Notes: generated by a model not told the origin, from the sequence alone. A DNA stretch of 64,000 bases from Bradyrhizobium sp. 170 (GCF_023101085.1 NZ_CP064703.1:2480001-2544000); one strand, 5' to 3'. Numbered from the stretch's first letter, positions 8,032 through 17,490 are shown. Numbers and translations are program-made.

Positions 8032-9216
8032 TCAGCGGTGGGGGCCCCAAGGGCCCTCTGAGGGGCCGGGACGAGCGCCCGGAGCGCCGGCGGGCTGGCT
8101 GGCATCGTTCCAGGGGCCGCGGGGAACCGGCGGTTGGAGTTGCCCGGCGGCCGATTCCTCCGGCTCATCGGATTCGTCCGCCGTCTCCGAGGGCAAGGCC
8201 AGCGGTCCGGGATCATGGCCGCCGGCGAACTGCACCAGCGCCTTGACGCGCCTGTCCACCGACGGATGGGTCGCGAACAGGTCGGCAAATCCCTCGCGCG
8301 GATTGTCGACGCAGAGCTCCATGACCGCCGAGGTTGCGCCGGGAAGCTCGCCGCGGTTCTCGATCTTGCGCAGCGCCGTGATCATGGCATCGGGATTTTT
8401 GGTCAGTTCGACCGAACCGGCGTCGGCCAGCAATTCGCGTGACCGCGATAGCGCCAGCTTGACGACCTGCGACAACAGCCAGGCCAGCAGGATCAGCGCC
8501 ACCGCGATGATGATCGCGATGATCGCGCCGCCGCCCCCCTTGCTGTCACGGTCGGACGATGATGACGAGGCCGAAGATGACGACGATCCGCCGCTGCCGC
8601 TGGAATTCCACGACAGGTTGGTGAACATGCGAAAGAACAGCTCGCCGAAGAAGCCGACCACGCCGGCGATGATGACCGCGATCACCATCAACTGAACGTC
8701 ACCATTGCGGATATGTGTCAGCTCGTGGCCGAGCACGGCCTCGATTTCCTGGTCGTTGAGTGCCTCCAGAAGCCCCGATGTGACCGTAACGGCGTATTGC
8801 CGCTGGTTGAGGCCGCTTGCGAATGCGTTCAGCGCCGGGCTGTCCATCACCTTCAGCTTCGGCATCGGGATGCCGCGCGAGATGCAGAGATTTTCCAGGA
8901 GATTATAGAGCCGCGGCTGCTGCTGCCGCGTCACGCTCTCGCCGCCGGTCACGGCGTCGATCATGTTCTGGTGGAAGAAGTAGGCGATCACGATCCACAG
9001 CACGGCGGCGATCGTGGCGTAGGGGGAGGCCGCGATCAGATCGCGCGAGGCGCGCATCAGGTAAAAGCCGACCGATTGGCCGCTGTACATCAGCGCTTCG
9101 GCGACCAGCGCGCCGGCAAACACCAGCACGTAGATCAGCAGAAACAGGCCCGCGAGCATCAGCATCGAACGAAACTTGTTCGATGCGATATGCGTGTAGA
9201 GACCGTAGGCGGCCAT
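8032..9216 (-). CDS. M48-family membrane metallopeptidase (HtpX-like)
   Basis: A 394-residue integral membrane zinc protease. Two transmembrane segments near residues 17-42 and 65-82 precede the H-E-L-T-H zinc motif (164-168); the third ligand is likely Glu261 in E-L-L-A-D-A. Between them lie further hydrophobic segments and a Ser/Gly-rich stretch (about 203-230) that is probably a disordered loop. The C-terminal 70 residues are Pro/Gly-rich. HtpX-type proteases degrade damaged membrane proteins. The gene follows lemA by 30 bases, a frequently conserved pairing. Confidence 0.9.
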   Translation of the reverse strand: MAAYGLYTHIASNKFRSMLMLAGLFLLIYVLVFAGALVAEALMYSGQSVGFYLMRASRDLIAASPYATIAAVLWIVIAYFFHQNMIDAVTGGESVTRQQQPRLYNLLENLCISRGIPMPKLKVMDSPALNAFASGLNQRQYAVTVTSGLLEALNDQEIEAVLGHELTHIRNGDVQLMVIAVIIAGVVGFFGELFFRMFTNLSWNSSGSGGSSSSSASSSSSDRDSKGGGGAIIAIIIAVALILLAWLLSQVVKLALSRSRELLADAGSVELTKNPDAMITALRKIENRGELPGATSAVMELCVDNPREGFADLFATHPSVDRRVKALVQFAGGHDPGPLALPSETADESDEPEESAAGQLQPPVPRGPWNDASQPAGAPGARPGPSEGPWGPHR

Positions 9217-9246
9217 GATGGATTGCTCTGCCGGATCGCTTCGGGC

Positions 9247-9807
9247 CTAGAACTTCACAGTCGGCACCGTCTCGACTTCGGTGCGGCTGGCGCCGAGGTC
9301 GAAGAATTCCTTGCGGGTGAAGCCGAACATGCCGGCAAACAGCGCCGCGGGAAGCTGCTGAATGCCGGTGTTGTATTCCTGGACCGCGTTGTTGAAGAAG
9401 CGGCGGCTGGCCGCGATCTTGTTTTCGAGGTCGGACAGTTCGCTCGCAAGCTGCTGGAAGTTGGCGTTGGCCTTGAGGTCCGGATAGGCCTCCGACAGCG
9501 CGATCAGGCGCCCGAGCGCGCCGCTCAACTGGTTCTCGGCGGCGGACACCTGCGCCGGCCCCTGCGCCGACATCGCGGAATTGCGCGCCTTGATGACGTC
9601 GTCGAGCGTGCCGCGCTCGTGCGAGGCGTAGCCCTTGACGGTCTCGACCAGGTTCGGGATCAGGTCGTGGCGCTGCTTGAGCTGGACGTCGATGTCGGCA
9701 AAGGCCTGACTGACGCGCTGGCTGAGCGCGACCAGGCGGTTATACGCGCCGAAGGCAAACAGCACGATGATGACGATGACGCCGAGAACGATCCAGCCGG
9801 TCGACAT
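9247..9807 (-). CDS. LemA family protein
   Basis: A 186-residue protein with one N-terminal membrane helix (about residues 5-25) and a long helical periplasmic domain carrying the family motifs A-Y-N-R-L-V, R-H-D-L-I-P-N-L-V-E-T-V-K and A-Y-P-D-L-K-A-N. The C-terminal part has the F-N-N-A-V-Q-E-Y-N motif. Start ATG 9807 was chosen because AGGAG lies 9 bases upstream; a TTG at 9816 would abut it. LemA proteins commonly accompany M48 proteases, and here the protease gene follows directly. Molecular role poorly known. Confidence 0.93.
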   Translation of the reverse strand: MSTGWIVLGVIVIIVLFAFGAYNRLVALSQRVSQAFADIDVQLKQRHDLIPNLVETVKGYASHERGTLDDVIKARNSAMSAQGPAQVSAAENQLSGALGRLIALSEAYPDLKANANFQQLASELSDLENKIAASRRFFNNAVQEYNTGIQQLPAALFAGMFGFTRKEFFDLGASRTEVETVPTVKF

Positions 9808-9944
9808 GACGGACAACTCCTGTGGGACGAAAAGACAGGGAAACTAGACGAAAAACCGGGCGTGCGGCAGCCCGCCGCGGCTTGAAGGACACCTTGGGGC
9901 ATGGCTTTAGTCGGAAGTGGGGCGGGATAAGTTCAATTCGGTCG

Positions 9945-10082
9945 TGTCCCGGCTCTGCGGTGCAGCGTCTCTTGACGATGCACCGCAGAGCCGGGACCCA
10001 TCGCCGCTCGGAGAGCTGGGTCCCAGACCAGCAGCGCACCACGCCGCAAGAGCGGCGCGCTGCGCAGCATCCGGGGCACGGA
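9945..10082. repeat. Dispersed palindromic repeat, family B (copy 1)
   Basis: A perfect 19-bp inverted repeat, GTCCCGGCTCTGCGGTGCA (9945-9963) and its complement (9979-9997), with a 15-base loop, is followed by a second palindromic part ending in a CCGGGGCACG-type arm. A related element occurs at 27341-27502. It lies between the lemA promoter region and the end of the Rsm22-like gene. Confidence 0.85.
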
Positions 10083-10096
10083 AACCGCTGTCTGAA

Positions 10097-11074
10097 TCAG
10101 CTCTCCGCCGTCACGGCATCGCCCCACCGCCAACGGCGGGCGGCGGCGTAATCCGCTTTGGCGCGGCGAGGCACTTTTGTGAGGACGAGACCTTCCGGGG
10201 TGCAAAGCTTCGCTGTTATTTCGACCTTGTTCGCGGCCGGTTGTGCCAGCACGCGGGATGGCCGCCGTGCGACCGGCGCACGCGTCAGCGCAACATAGGC
10301 GAATCGCTCGTCCTCGAACGGCAGCTCCGCACCCTTGACCTGCTTGTGCGCGCGGGAGCGCTGCAGGCGCTGGGTGAAATGGCACCAGTCCGGTGGCTGC
10401 AGCGGGCATTTGCCGTCATGCGGGCAGGGAGCCACGACGTGCGCGCCCTGTGCGATCAAATGCTCGCGCAGTGCGATGATCCGGGCATAGCCCGCCGGCG
10501 TGCCGGGTTCGACGACGAGCAGCGTGTCGCGGGTCTTTGCCCACATCAGTTCGGCGAGTGCGCGTTGTTCGGCGTCGCCGATCTCGCCTATCAGGTAGCT
10601 CGCCATGACGAGGTCGGCGGCATCCGCCTTTGCCAGCGCCGCGCGGGCTTCGCCGCGTTCGTAGCTGATGTCACGCAGGCGAAAGCTGTCGCTGACGAGG
10701 TCGAGCGCCAGCGCACGCAACGCGTCGTTGGCATCCAGCAGCGTGAAGTCCCTCAGCGACGGAAAGGCTTCGGTCGCCGCCCAAGTCGCCGTTCCCGGCC
10801 CGGCGCCGACATCGAGCAGGCTATTCGGGGCGAAGTCCGGCCTGATCTCGACCAGCGCGTTCAGGCTGGCCGTGACCGCGGCATAGGTCGCGGGCATCCG
10901 CGCCAGCGCATAGGCGAGCGCATCGGTTTCCGACCGGATGCCGCCGGAGCCGCCGCCGTCACGATAGGTTTTCGAGATCGAAGCTGCGCGGCCGGCAGCG
11001 TCGCTGCGCGAAAAGCCGCGCAGCTTGCCGTCGAGCGCGGCTTTCAGTTCGGCGGGGAGGTCGGGCGAGGTCAT
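10097..11074 (-). CDS. Rsm22/METTL17-like small-ribosomal-subunit protein
   Basis: A 325-residue SAM-methyltransferase-fold protein with motif I L-L-D-V-G-A-G-P-G-T-A-T (87-98). Its middle carries C-P-H-D-G-K-C-P-L (from Cys217) and P-D-W-C-H-F, with Cys217, Cys223, Cys231 and Cys291. Mitochondrial Rsm22/METTL17 is a small-subunit assembly factor that binds a [4Fe-4S] cluster through four cysteines, and this pattern fits the same site. Whether the bacterial protein methylates rRNA or only binds it is not settled. It stands alone between two palindromic repeats. Confidence 0.87.
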   Translation of the reverse strand: MTSPDLPAELKAALDGKLRGFSRSDAAGRAASISKTYRDGGGSGGIRSETDALAYALARMPATYAAVTASLNALVEIRPDFAPNSLLDVGAGPGTATWAATEAFPSLRDFTLLDANDALRALALDLVSDSFRLRDISYERGEARAALAKADAADLVMASYLIGEIGDAEQRALAELMWAKTRDTLLVVEPGTPAGYARIIALREHLIAQGAHVVAPCPHDGKCPLQPPDWCHFTQRLQRSRAHKQVKGAELPFEDERFAYVALTRAPVARRPSRVLAQPAANKVEITAKLCTPEGLVLTKVPRRAKADYAAARRWRWGDAVTAES

Positions 11075-11082
11075 CTATCGTT

Positions 11083-11183
11083 GTCATGCCCCGCGGAGGC
11101 GGGGCATCCAGTAAGCCGTGACGGTTGAGCGCTTCAACAGAGAGCGCGGCGTACTGGATCATCCGCCTTCGCGGATGATGACG
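11083..11183. repeat. Palindromic repeat, family C
   Basis: A composite inverted repeat: it opens with GTCATGCCCCGCGGAGGCGG and closes with the near-complementary ATCCGCCTTCGCGGATGATG plus AC. Internal arms TCCAGTA and TACTGGA (around 11108 and 11151) pair as well. It fills the gap between smc and the upstream end of the Rsm22-like gene. Confidence 0.75.
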
Positions 11184-11206
11184 TCAACTGGGTGAGGCAG
11201 CGCGCC

Positions 11207-14200
11207 TCACGCCACGTTCTGGTCGAGGATCTTCACCGCGTCGTCGAGGCCGACCGAGACCAGTTGCGAGACGCCGCGTTCGGCCATGGTGACGCCGAAC
11301 AGCCGGTTCATCCGCGCCATCGTGATCGGGTTATGCGTGATGATGATGAAGCGGGTTTCCGTCGACGACGTCATCTCGTGCAGCAGGTTGCAGAAACGCT
11401 CGACGTTGTGGTCGTCGAGCGGTGCGTCGACTTCGTCCAGCACGCAGATCGGCGACGGGTTGGTGAGGAACACCGCGAAAATCAGCGCCAGCGCGGTCAG
11501 TGCCTGCTCGCCGCCTGAAAGCAGCGACAGCGTCTGCGGCTTCTTGCCGGGCGGTTTTGCGATGATTTCCAGACCGGCTTCCAAGGGATCGTCGCTCTCG
11601 ATCAGATGAAGCGCGGCTTCGCCGCCGCCGAACAGTTCGGTGAACAGCCGCTTGAAATGCTCGTTGACGGTTTCGAACGAGGTCAGCAGCCGCTCGCGGG
11701 CTTCCTTGTTGAGGCTCTGGATGCCCTGGCGCAGCCGCTTGATGGCTTCGACCAGATCGTCACGCTCGGTGGTCAGCGCGGTGTGCTGGGTCTCGACCTC
11801 GCGCAGCTCTTCCTCGGCGCGCAGATTGACGGCGCCAAGGCGTTCGCGGTCGCGGCGCAGCTTTTCGAGGTTTTCCTCGATCTCGTTGAGCGGCGGCAGT
11901 TCCGCCCCCGGTTCGATCTCGGCGAGCGCCGCCACCGCATGCGGCTCGACTTCGAGCATGTCGTGGATTTCGCGCTCGATGTCGGAAAGCCGGCGCTTGG
12001 TGCCTTCCATGCGTTCTTCGGCGCGGGCGCAGGCTTCGCGGGCAGAGGAGAGCGCTTCGAGCGATGCCTTGGCTTCGCGGTCGGTCTGCGCCATCACGCT
12101 CTCGGCGGCGGCGAGCGCGTCGGCGGCGACGCGGCGGGCGCTTTCGGCGGATTCGATTTCGTTGATCAGCGCGCGGCGCTTTTCGGCAAACAGAGCCGGT
12201 GCATCTTCAAGCTCGGCGCGCTCGGCCGTCACTTCGGTGATACGCGCCTCGACGGTGGCGACCTGGGAGGCCGAGCTTTGCCTGCGGTTCTGCCATTCGG
12301 TGCGTTCGGCCGTTATCGCCTGCACGCGCTTGTCGGCCAGTTCGGCCTCGCGCGCCAGCGCCTGGGCTTCGGCCCGCACCTGCGCGGCAAAGCGACGGTG
12401 CCCGTCAATCTCGGTGCGAACGGCGGTGAGCCTGGCTTCGGTCTCATCGGTCGGCGGCAACTCGTCCAGCGCGGCGCTGGCGCTCTCATGCGCCGCCTCG
12501 GCCTCGCTGCGATCGGCGGCGAGACGGGTATGCGCTTCGGTCAGCGCGGATTTGCGCGCGGCGTGGCGATTGATCTCACGCTCGGTCGTGGCATGGCGCT
12601 CGCGCGTCGCATCGGCTTCGCGCTGCGCGGCACGCCAGGCCTCGCGGGCGGCGGACTCGGCGGCGGAGGCCTGCTTCAGTTCGGCCTCGGCGTCTTCGAG
12701 CGCCTGCCGCTTGTTGGCGGCGTCGGTGCGGGCCTGCTCCAGCTCGTGTTCGATATCGACGAGGCGCGCGCGTTCGGCGAGACGCCGTGCGGCGCCGGTC
12801 GGCGCATGCGCAGCCGCGACAAATCCGTCCCAGCGCCAGACATCGCCTTCCAGCGACACCAGCCGCTGGCCGGTCTTCAATTGCGAAACCAGTTCGGCGC
12901 CGCGCTCCTTCGGCACGACGCCGATCTGGGCGAGACGACGCGCCAGCTCGGACGGCGCCTCGACATGGGCGGCGAGCGGGTCGACGCCGGCCGGCAGCGA
13001 CGGATCGTCGAAGCTCGCACCCGCATTGGTCCAGCGCATCGGCGCGGAGGGGTCGACGGGGGCGTCAAGATCGTCGCCGAGGACGGCGCCGATCGCCTTT
13101 TCATAACCCTTGGTGACAGTGACGCCGTCGATGATCGGCGGCCACAAATTCTTGGTCTCGCCGTTGACGAGTTTTGAAATCGTGCGCGCTTCGGTCTCCA
13201 GCCGCTGCACGCGCTTGTCGGCCTCGGTGAGCGGCGCGCGTGAGGCTTCGAGCTTCTGCCGCGCGGCGATGTGACCGGTCTCGCTGGCTTGGGCTGTGGC
13301 TTCGGACGCGGCCAGCGTTTCCTGCGCAGTTTCCATGGCCGCGGCGAGCGCGTCGAGGTCACCGAGATTGCCGGTCTCGTCGCTGAGCTTCTGCTCGTCG
13401 GCCTGGACGCTGGCGATTTCCTGATCGAGTCGGGCCAACCGGTCGCGATGGGTGCGTACGCCGGCTTCGAGCTGTTTGCGCTTCGCGGTGAGGTCGGCGA
13501 GTGCGGTGGTCAGTTCGCCGAACATGCGCTCGGCGGCGGCCAGCGTCGCTTCCGCTTCCGAGACGCGATCATCGACGCCGGAGCGCTTTTCGACGCGCGA
13601 CTTGATCTCTTCCTTCAACTCGGCGTCTTCGGTGTCGAGCCGCTGCAGCGCGATCTCGGCGTCGGACGTCTGCTGCTGTTCGCGCGCGATGTCGGCGGCG
13701 AACTGCGTCAGCCGCCGGTCGAGCTCGGCGACGCGCTCCTTGGCGCGCTCTTCCTCGCGATCGAGCAGTTCGCGCGCATTGGTGAGGCGCTGCAGCCCCG
13801 CTGCGGCGCGGGCTTCGCCCTCGCGCAGGGCAGGGAGTTCGGAGGCGCGGATCGCCTGGATGCGTGCGGCCTCGGCCTGCTCGCGGGTGCGCTCGGCCAT
13901 TTCGCGTACGTTGATGTCGTGGGTATGCCCGGCCTCCGCAACGTCGGCGTTGGCCTCCAGCCAGCGCAGATGGAACAGCGTGGCCTCGGCCTTGCGCACC
14001 TTGGCGGCGACTTCGCGGAAGCGAATCGCCTGGCGCGCCTGCTTCTTCAACCCGTCGATCTGGCCGGACAATTGCCCGATCACGTCCTCGACGCGGGTGA
14101 GGTTGGTTTCGGCCGCCCTCAGCCGCAGCTCGGCTTCGTGGCGGCGGGCGTGCAGGCCGGCAACGCCGGCGGCGTCTTCCAGCACGCGGCGGCGTTGTTC

Positions 14201-14671
14201 GGGTTTCGCCTGAATGATCTCGCCGATCTTGCCCTGGTGAACCAGCGCCGGCGAACGCGCACCGGTGGCGGCATCGGCAAACAGGATCTGCACATCGCGG
14301 GCGCGGACGTCGCGGCCGTTGATGCGATAGGCCGAGCCCGCCTCGCGCTCGATGCGGCGAGAGATCTCAAGAAGCTGGCTATCATTGACTGCGGCCGGCG
14401 CCGTGCGATCGGAATTGTCGATCGTCATGACAACTTCGGCGTGGTTCCGCGCCGGTCGGTTGCCGGAACCGGCGAAGATCACGGCATCCATGTCGGCGGC
14501 GCGCAGCGATTTGTGCGAGGTCTCGCCCATCGCCCAGCGCAGCGCCTCGACCAGGTTCGACTTGCCGCAACCATTCGGACCGACCACGCCGGTGAGGCCG
14601 GGTTCGATCATGAAATCAGTGGCTTCGACGAACGACTTGAAACCGTGGAGGCGGAGGCGCGTGAGTTTCAT
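11207..14671 (-). CDS. smc: Chromosome segregation protein SMC
   Basis: A 1154-residue condensin subunit that compacts and helps segregate the chromosome. The N-terminal head starts M-K-L-T-R-L-R-L-H-G-F-K-S-F and has the Walker A G-P-N-G-C-G-K-S (about 31-38). Long coiled coils flank a hinge (roughly 510-660). The C-terminal head has the ABC signature L-S-G-G-E-Q and Walker B V-L-D-E-V-D-A-P-L-D. ATG 14671 was chosen because homologues begin at that strand; a longer frame to 14806 has no conserved residues. It probably works with ScpA/ScpB, encoded elsewhere. The dsbA-like gene lies upstream on the same strand, 226 bases away. Confidence 0.97.
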   Translation of the reverse strand: MKLTRLRLHGFKSFVEATDFMIEPGLTGVVGPNGCGKSNLVEALRWAMGETSHKSLRAADMDAVIFAGSGNRPARNHAEVVMTIDNSDRTAPAAVNDSQLLEISRRIEREAGSAYRINGRDVRARDVQILFADAATGARSPALVHQGKIGEIIQAKPEQRRRVLEDAAGVAGLHARRHEAELRLRAAETNLTRVEDVIGQLSGQIDGLKKQARQAIRFREVAAKVRKAEATLFHLRWLEANADVAEAGHTHDINVREMAERTREQAEAARIQAIRASELPALREGEARAAAGLQRLTNARELLDREEERAKERVAELDRRLTQFAADIAREQQQTSDAEIALQRLDTEDAELKEEIKSRVEKRSGVDDRVSEAEATLAAAERMFGELTTALADLTAKRKQLEAGVRTHRDRLARLDQEIASVQADEQKLSDETGNLGDLDALAAAMETAQETLAASEATAQASETGHIAARQKLEASRAPLTEADKRVQRLETEARTISKLVNGETKNLWPPIIDGVTVTKGYEKAIGAVLGDDLDAPVDPSAPMRWTNAGASFDDPSLPAGVDPLAAHVEAPSELARRLAQIGVVPKERGAELVSQLKTGQRLVSLEGDVWRWDGFVAAAHAPTGAARRLAERARLVDIEHELEQARTDAANKRQALEDAEAELKQASAAESAAREAWRAAQREADATRERHATTEREINRHAARKSALTEAHTRLAADRSEAEAAHESASAALDELPPTDETEARLTAVRTEIDGHRRFAAQVRAEAQALAREAELADKRVQAITAERTEWQNRRQSSASQVATVEARITEVTAERAELEDAPALFAEKRRALINEIESAESARRVAADALAAAESVMAQTDREAKASLEALSSAREACARAEERMEGTKRRLSDIEREIHDMLEVEPHAVAALAEIEPGAELPPLNEIEENLEKLRRDRERLGAVNLRAEEELREVETQHTALTTERDDLVEAIKRLRQGIQSLNKEARERLLTSFETVNEHFKRLFTELFGGGEAALHLIESDDPLEAGLEIIAKPPGKKPQTLSLLSGGEQALTALALIFAVFLTNPSPICVLDEVDAPLDDHNVERFCNLLHEMTSSTETRFIIITHNPITMARMNRLFGVTMAERGVSQLVSVGLDDAVKILDQNVA

Positions 14672-14897
14672 GAACACAAATCTCTGTTGGCCGGGCGCGA
14701 ATCTCCCTGCCGTGACAATACCATAGAAGGCAATGTCGGTGTGGATGGATAGCCCATTGCGGCTCTTCTGGAGCGCGACAATGGCGAGGCTGAGGCCGGA
14801 GGGCAACGGCCCCGCAGGGCTTTTCCCAAGGGATTTGAAGGGCTTTTGTCGAGCCTTTTGCTGGACTTATGGCCGCATATGAATCCGGCGGCGCGAA

Positions 14898-15548
14898 TCA
14901 GCTCTTCAACAGCGAATTGATGCGCTTCGAGAATTCCTCGAAGCTCTGCTCGCCCTTGAGCATCTCGCCGTTGATGAAGAAGGTCGGCGTCGACTGCACC
15001 TTCAGCACCTCGGCCGCGAACTTCTGGTCGGCTGCGATCTTGTCGAGCAGCGCCTGATCCTTCAGGCAGTCCTCGACCTGCGCCTGGGTGAGGCCGGCCT
15101 GCTTGCCGATCCGGCTCAGCGTCTCCGTGGTGTTCTTCACCATCCAGTCGTTCTGCTGCTTGAACAGAAGGTCGATCACGGCAAAAAATTTCGGCGCGTC
15201 GTCCTTGGCGATGCAGCGCGCCAGCATCGATCCCGCAGCCGCCTTGATGTCGAGCGGGAATTCGCGGAACACGAAACGGATCTTGCCGCTGTCGATGAAT
15301 TCCGACTTGATCTTCGGAAACACTTTTTCGGTGAAAGCCGCGCAGTGCGGGCAGGTCATCGAGGCGTATTCGGTGATGGTGACCGTAGCGTTGGCCGGTC
15401 CAAGCGCCATGTCGGGCAGGGACTGCGGCTTGGCGACGTCAGCGCCCTGTGCCATCGCGTCCGTGATCAGCCGCAGCGGCGAGAAGCCGGCGAGGGCGGT
15501 CAGCCCGGTCAACGACAGGGCGGCGGTGAAGGCGCGGCGGGTGATCAT
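14898..15548 (-). CDS. DsbA-family thiol-disulfide oxidoreductase, exported
   Basis: A 216-residue periplasmic thioredoxin-fold protein. The N-terminus M-I-T-R-R-A-F-T-A-A-L-S-L resembles a Tat-type or strong Sec signal peptide, with cleavage likely after A-M-A-Q (about residue 34). The active site is C-P-H-C (66-69), and S-T-P-T-F carries the cis-proline. The family covers disulfide formation or isomerisation on secreted proteins. ATG 15548 begins the signal peptide; the open frame continues upstream without support. It follows the DUF721 gene on the same strand and may share its transcript. Confidence 0.92.
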   Translation of the reverse strand: MITRRAFTAALSLTGLTALAGFSPLRLITDAMAQGADVAKPQSLPDMALGPANATVTITEYASMTCPHCAAFTEKVFPKIKSEFIDSGKIRFVFREFPLDIKAAAGSMLARCIAKDDAPKFFAVIDLLFKQQNDWMVKNTTETLSRIGKQAGLTQAQVEDCLKDQALLDKIAADQKFAAEVLKVQSTPTFFINGEMLKGEQSFEEFSKRINSLLKS

Positions 15549-15667
15549 CAAAGTCTGCTCCCGAATGGCGCGTTCACGCCCGAAAGAAGTACGAAAAGAA
15601 GCCTTCGCTAGCTTGAAACGCCAGTTGTGGCAATGGCGGGTTGCAGCGGCGGCGCTGCGCCCAGGGC

Positions 15668-16147
15668 TCAATTTCTCTTGATCGCGGCGCCGAGCCGCGC
15701 CAGTGCGGCGCGCAGTTCCTCGTCCTCTACCGCGGACAGGGTTTCGGCGACTTTTGCCACCGATTTCGGATCCGGCGCGCGGCTGGGCGCGGGGCCTTTG
15801 CGGCGCGACAGCGGCGCTTGCCGCAGCGCCAGCCGGCCGACCGCGCTCCAGCCGAAGAAGCGGTTGACCCGTTGCAGGATGACATCAGAGGAATGCTGGA
15901 TCTCCAGCGCCATCGGGCCTTCGACCCGCAATATCAGCGTGGCCGGTTCCTGCGGCTGCCCCTCCACCGGCCGCGGCCATTGCATCTTCAGCGGCTCGGA
16001 ATGGGCTGATATTTCGGGTCCTGCGATGTCGGCCCAGCGCGTCACCAGTTCGCGCGCGGCAAATCCCTGCTTGGCGTAGGCGTCCGAAAACACGTCGCTG
16101 AGCAGGACGGAGAGGGGTTTTGCCGAGATCGGGCCGGGTTTTGCCAT
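15668..16147 (-). CDS. DUF721 (DciA-like) protein
   Basis: A 159-residue protein with the DUF721 core: a W-A-D-I-A-G-P-E-I-S-A-H-S segment near residue 37, then L-I-L-R-V-E-G-P and I-Q-H-S-S-D-V-I-L-Q-R-V-N-R-F-F-G. DciA proteins of this domain load the replicative helicase DnaB in bacteria lacking DnaC, which is the likely role. The C-terminus is a basic linker and a helical tail. ATG 16147 opens the conserved part; upstream the frame crosses mutY on the other strand. Divergent from mutY across a repeat. Confidence 0.85.
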   Translation of the reverse strand: MAKPGPISAKPLSVLLSDVFSDAYAKQGFAARELVTRWADIAGPEISAHSEPLKMQWPRPVEGQPQEPATLILRVEGPMALEIQHSSDVILQRVNRFFGWSAVGRLALRQAPLSRRKGPAPSRAPDPKSVAKVAETLSAVEDEELRAALARLGAAIKRN

Positions 16148-16192
16148 GGGGGCTTCTATATCACCTCGCCCGTCGCAAGCGCTATCTCCGCC

Positions 16193-16316
16193 GTCATGTC
16201 CGGGCATAGCCGTCTGAAGGACGGCGTGCCTTCGCTCGCCTATGCCCGGCCATCCACGTCTTGGACTGCCGCGAAGAAGAAAGACGTGGATGCCCGGGAC
16301 AAGCCCGGGCATGACG
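16193..16316. repeat. Palindromic repeat, family D
   Basis: An inverted repeat: the left arm GTCATGTCCGGGCATAGCC with CCATCCACGTCTT pairs with the right arm AAGACGTGGATG and ATGCCCGGGACAAGCCCGGG. The right arm is related to the short hairpin after ppdK (52690-52712). It fills the divergent gap between the DUF721 gene and mutY, so it may overlap their promoters. Confidence 0.8.
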
Positions 16317-16351
16317 TGGAGAGTTTTGCGTTCCGACACTAGAGTACACGG

Positions 16352-17476
16352 ATGACTTCTTCCGCGGTCGCCAAAACCAAACGACGAGCAGAATCGGACG
16401 ACGACAGCGCCTCGCGCCCCGCGCTGCTGCTCGACTGGTACGACCGTCATCGCCGCCAGTTGCCGTGGCGGCCGCCGGCGGGCGAGCGGGCTGATCCGTA
16501 CCGGGTCTGGATGTCTGAAATCATGCTGCAGCAGACCGGCGTCAAAACGGTTGGGCCGTATTTCGAGAAGTTTCTGGCGCGCTGGCCCGATGTCGCCTCG
16601 CTCGGCCGCGCCTCGCAGGATGACGTGCTGCGGATGTGGGCCGGGCTGGGCTATTATTCGCGCGCGCGCAATTTGCATGCCTGCGCAGTGGCGGTGCTGC
16701 GCGACCATGGTGGGGTGTTTCCCGACAGCGAGGAAGGCCTGCGCAAATTGCCGGGGATCGGCCCCTATACGGCGGCGGCAATCGGCGCGATCGCCTTCGA
16801 CATCAGAACCATGCCGGTGGACGGCAATATCGAGCGCGTGGTGTCGCGGCTTTACGCGGTCGAAGAGCCGCTGCCGCAGGCGAAGCCGCTTATTCAGCAA
16901 TTGGCGGCGACGTTGCTGGGTCCGTCTCCCGCCGGCGACGAGAAGTCTCGCGCCGGCGATAGCGCTCAGGCGCTGATGGATCTGGGCTCCTCGATCTGCA
17001 CGCCAAAGAAGCCGGCCTGCGCGTTGTGCCCGTTGAACGAGGATTGCGCGGCACGCGTGCGGGGCGATCAGGAGACGTTTCCGCGCAAGGCGCCGAAGAA
17101 GACGGGAACGCTGCGCCGTGGCGCTGCCTTCATCGTCACGCGGAGCGATGAACTCCTGGTCCGTACACGGGCGGAAAAAGGCCTGCTCGGCGGCATGACG
17201 GAAATACCGGGATCGGACTGGCTCGCCGGACAGGATGACAAGGTTGCGCTGAAGCAGGCGCCTGCGCTCAAGGGCGTGGCGCGCTGGCACCGCAAGGCGG
17301 GCGTCGTCACCCACGTCTTCACGCATTTTCCGCTCGAGCTTGTGGTGTACACCGCTGATGTCGCTGCGGGCACGCGGGCGCCGGAGGGCATGCGCTGGGT
17401 GCCGATCGCAACACTGGCCGACGAGGCGCTGCCCAACGTGATGCGCAAAGCGATCGCGCACGGGCTGGACCTATAG
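16352..17476 (+). CDS. mutY: A/G-specific adenine glycosylase
   Basis: A 374-residue base-excision repair enzyme that removes adenine mispaired with 8-oxoguanine. It has the catalytic E-I-M-L-Q-Q-T segment, the helix-hairpin-helix L-P-G-I-G-P-Y-T-A and the V-D-G-N-I-E-R-V motif with the catalytic aspartate. The [4Fe-4S] loop has Cys216, Cys223, Cys226 and Cys232. The C-terminal 120 residues form the NUDIX-like domain that recognises 8-oxoG. About 30 N-terminal residues before the core look disordered. All key residues appear present. Confidence 0.97.
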   Translation: MTSSAVAKTKRRAESDDDSASRPALLLDWYDRHRRQLPWRPPAGERADPYRVWMSEIMLQQTGVKTVGPYFEKFLARWPDVASLGRASQDDVLRMWAGLGYYSRARNLHACAVAVLRDHGGVFPDSEEGLRKLPGIGPYTAAAIGAIAFDIRTMPVDGNIERVVSRLYAVEEPLPQAKPLIQQLAATLLGPSPAGDEKSRAGDSAQALMDLGSSICTPKKPACALCPLNEDCAARVRGDQETFPRKAPKKTGTLRRGAAFIVTRSDELLVRTRAEKGLLGGMTEIPGSDWLAGQDDKVALKQAPALKGVARWHRKAGVVTHVFTHFPLELVVYTADVAAGTRAPEGMRWVPIATLADEALPNVMRKAIAHGLDL

Positions 17477-17490
17477 GCGCGGCGCGCCGA

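Noticed and set aside
11606..14752. Two open frames of about 500 codons on the plus strand opposite smc
   Set aside because: They mirror the smc coiled coils in a shifted frame with no family features; smc is intact on the minus strand.
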